This document shows, in pieces, positions 14,179-14,203 of a stretch of DNA of 14,203 bases. The position numbers and the translations under genes are program-made. Numbering within the stretch: the stretch's first letter is position 1; every line of letters starts with the position of its first letter. The stretch is taken from the NCBI GenBank assembly GCA_910587105.1, contig CAJUMB010000074.1, forward strand, positions 1 through 14,203, written 5' to 3'. Origin of the DNA: an uncultured Lachnospiraceae bacterium. GTDB lineage: Bacteria; Bacillota; Clostridia; Lachnospirales; Lachnospiraceae. Below the pieces are notes generated by a model. That model saw nothing but the letters and a program-made list of their open reading frames with translations, was not told the origin of the DNA and did no database searches.

Positions 14179-14203
14179 TTGGCTATCGCTCTCAAACCGT
14201 ATA

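Noticed and set aside
1..14203. CRISPR array, prophage or anti-phage defence system
   Set aside because: No regularly spaced repeats, cas genes, phage structural genes or known defence domains were seen.

Overview
The window looks like the chromosome of a gut-type Lachnospiraceae (class Clostridia) bacterium. This is inference from gene content (the radical-SAM TIGR03960 / TIGR03936 / RNase G cluster, SagB-like nitroreductase, lipoprotein serpin), purine-rich Shine-Dalgarno sites and moderate GC. I cannot name a species.

Layout. Bases 2-61 hold the end of a MITE-like repeat cut by the window edge. Then comes a long run on the minus strand. Read in transcription order from the right, it contains: a radical SAM protein (8696-6831), its small partner protein (6856-6143), an RNase E/G-family ribonuclease (6159-4933), a complete second MITE (4946-4783), a three-helix membrane protein of unknown function (4699-3080), a structured leader, then cysD (2863-1967) and a fused cysN-cysC (1967-126). 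The first three genes overlap and look translationally coupled. cysD and cysNC overlap by one base and together turn sulfate into APS and then PAPS. No APS/PAPS reductase or sulfate transporter lies in the window.

A divergent promoter region (8697-8860) separates this run from a plus-strand cluster: a SagB-like flavin nitroreductase (8861-9646), a lipoprotein-anchored serpin (9669-10958) and a small unknown protein that overlaps the serpin stop (10951-11145). Bases 11146-11692 hold no convincing intact gene, only inverted repeats and gene-like fragments.

The right part returns to the minus strand: an ECF-like sigma factor with a Cys-bearing C-terminal extension (12556-11693), a terminator, a single-repeat EamA transporter (13268-12855) and a lipoprotein of unknown function (14022-13330). 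At the right edge are a strong terminator and the 3' half of a tRNA-like sequence with a CGU (Thr) anticodon.

The most telling detail is the 164-bp MITE at 4783-4946. It has perfect 19-bp terminal inverted repeats, folds on itself along its whole length, and appears to have inserted at a TA inside the fourth-last codon of the ribonuclease gene. Its own end supplies a replacement ending and stop, so the protein changes by only its last residue. The secreted-type serpin, with its unusual predicted reactive loop, is the most biologically interesting gene product.
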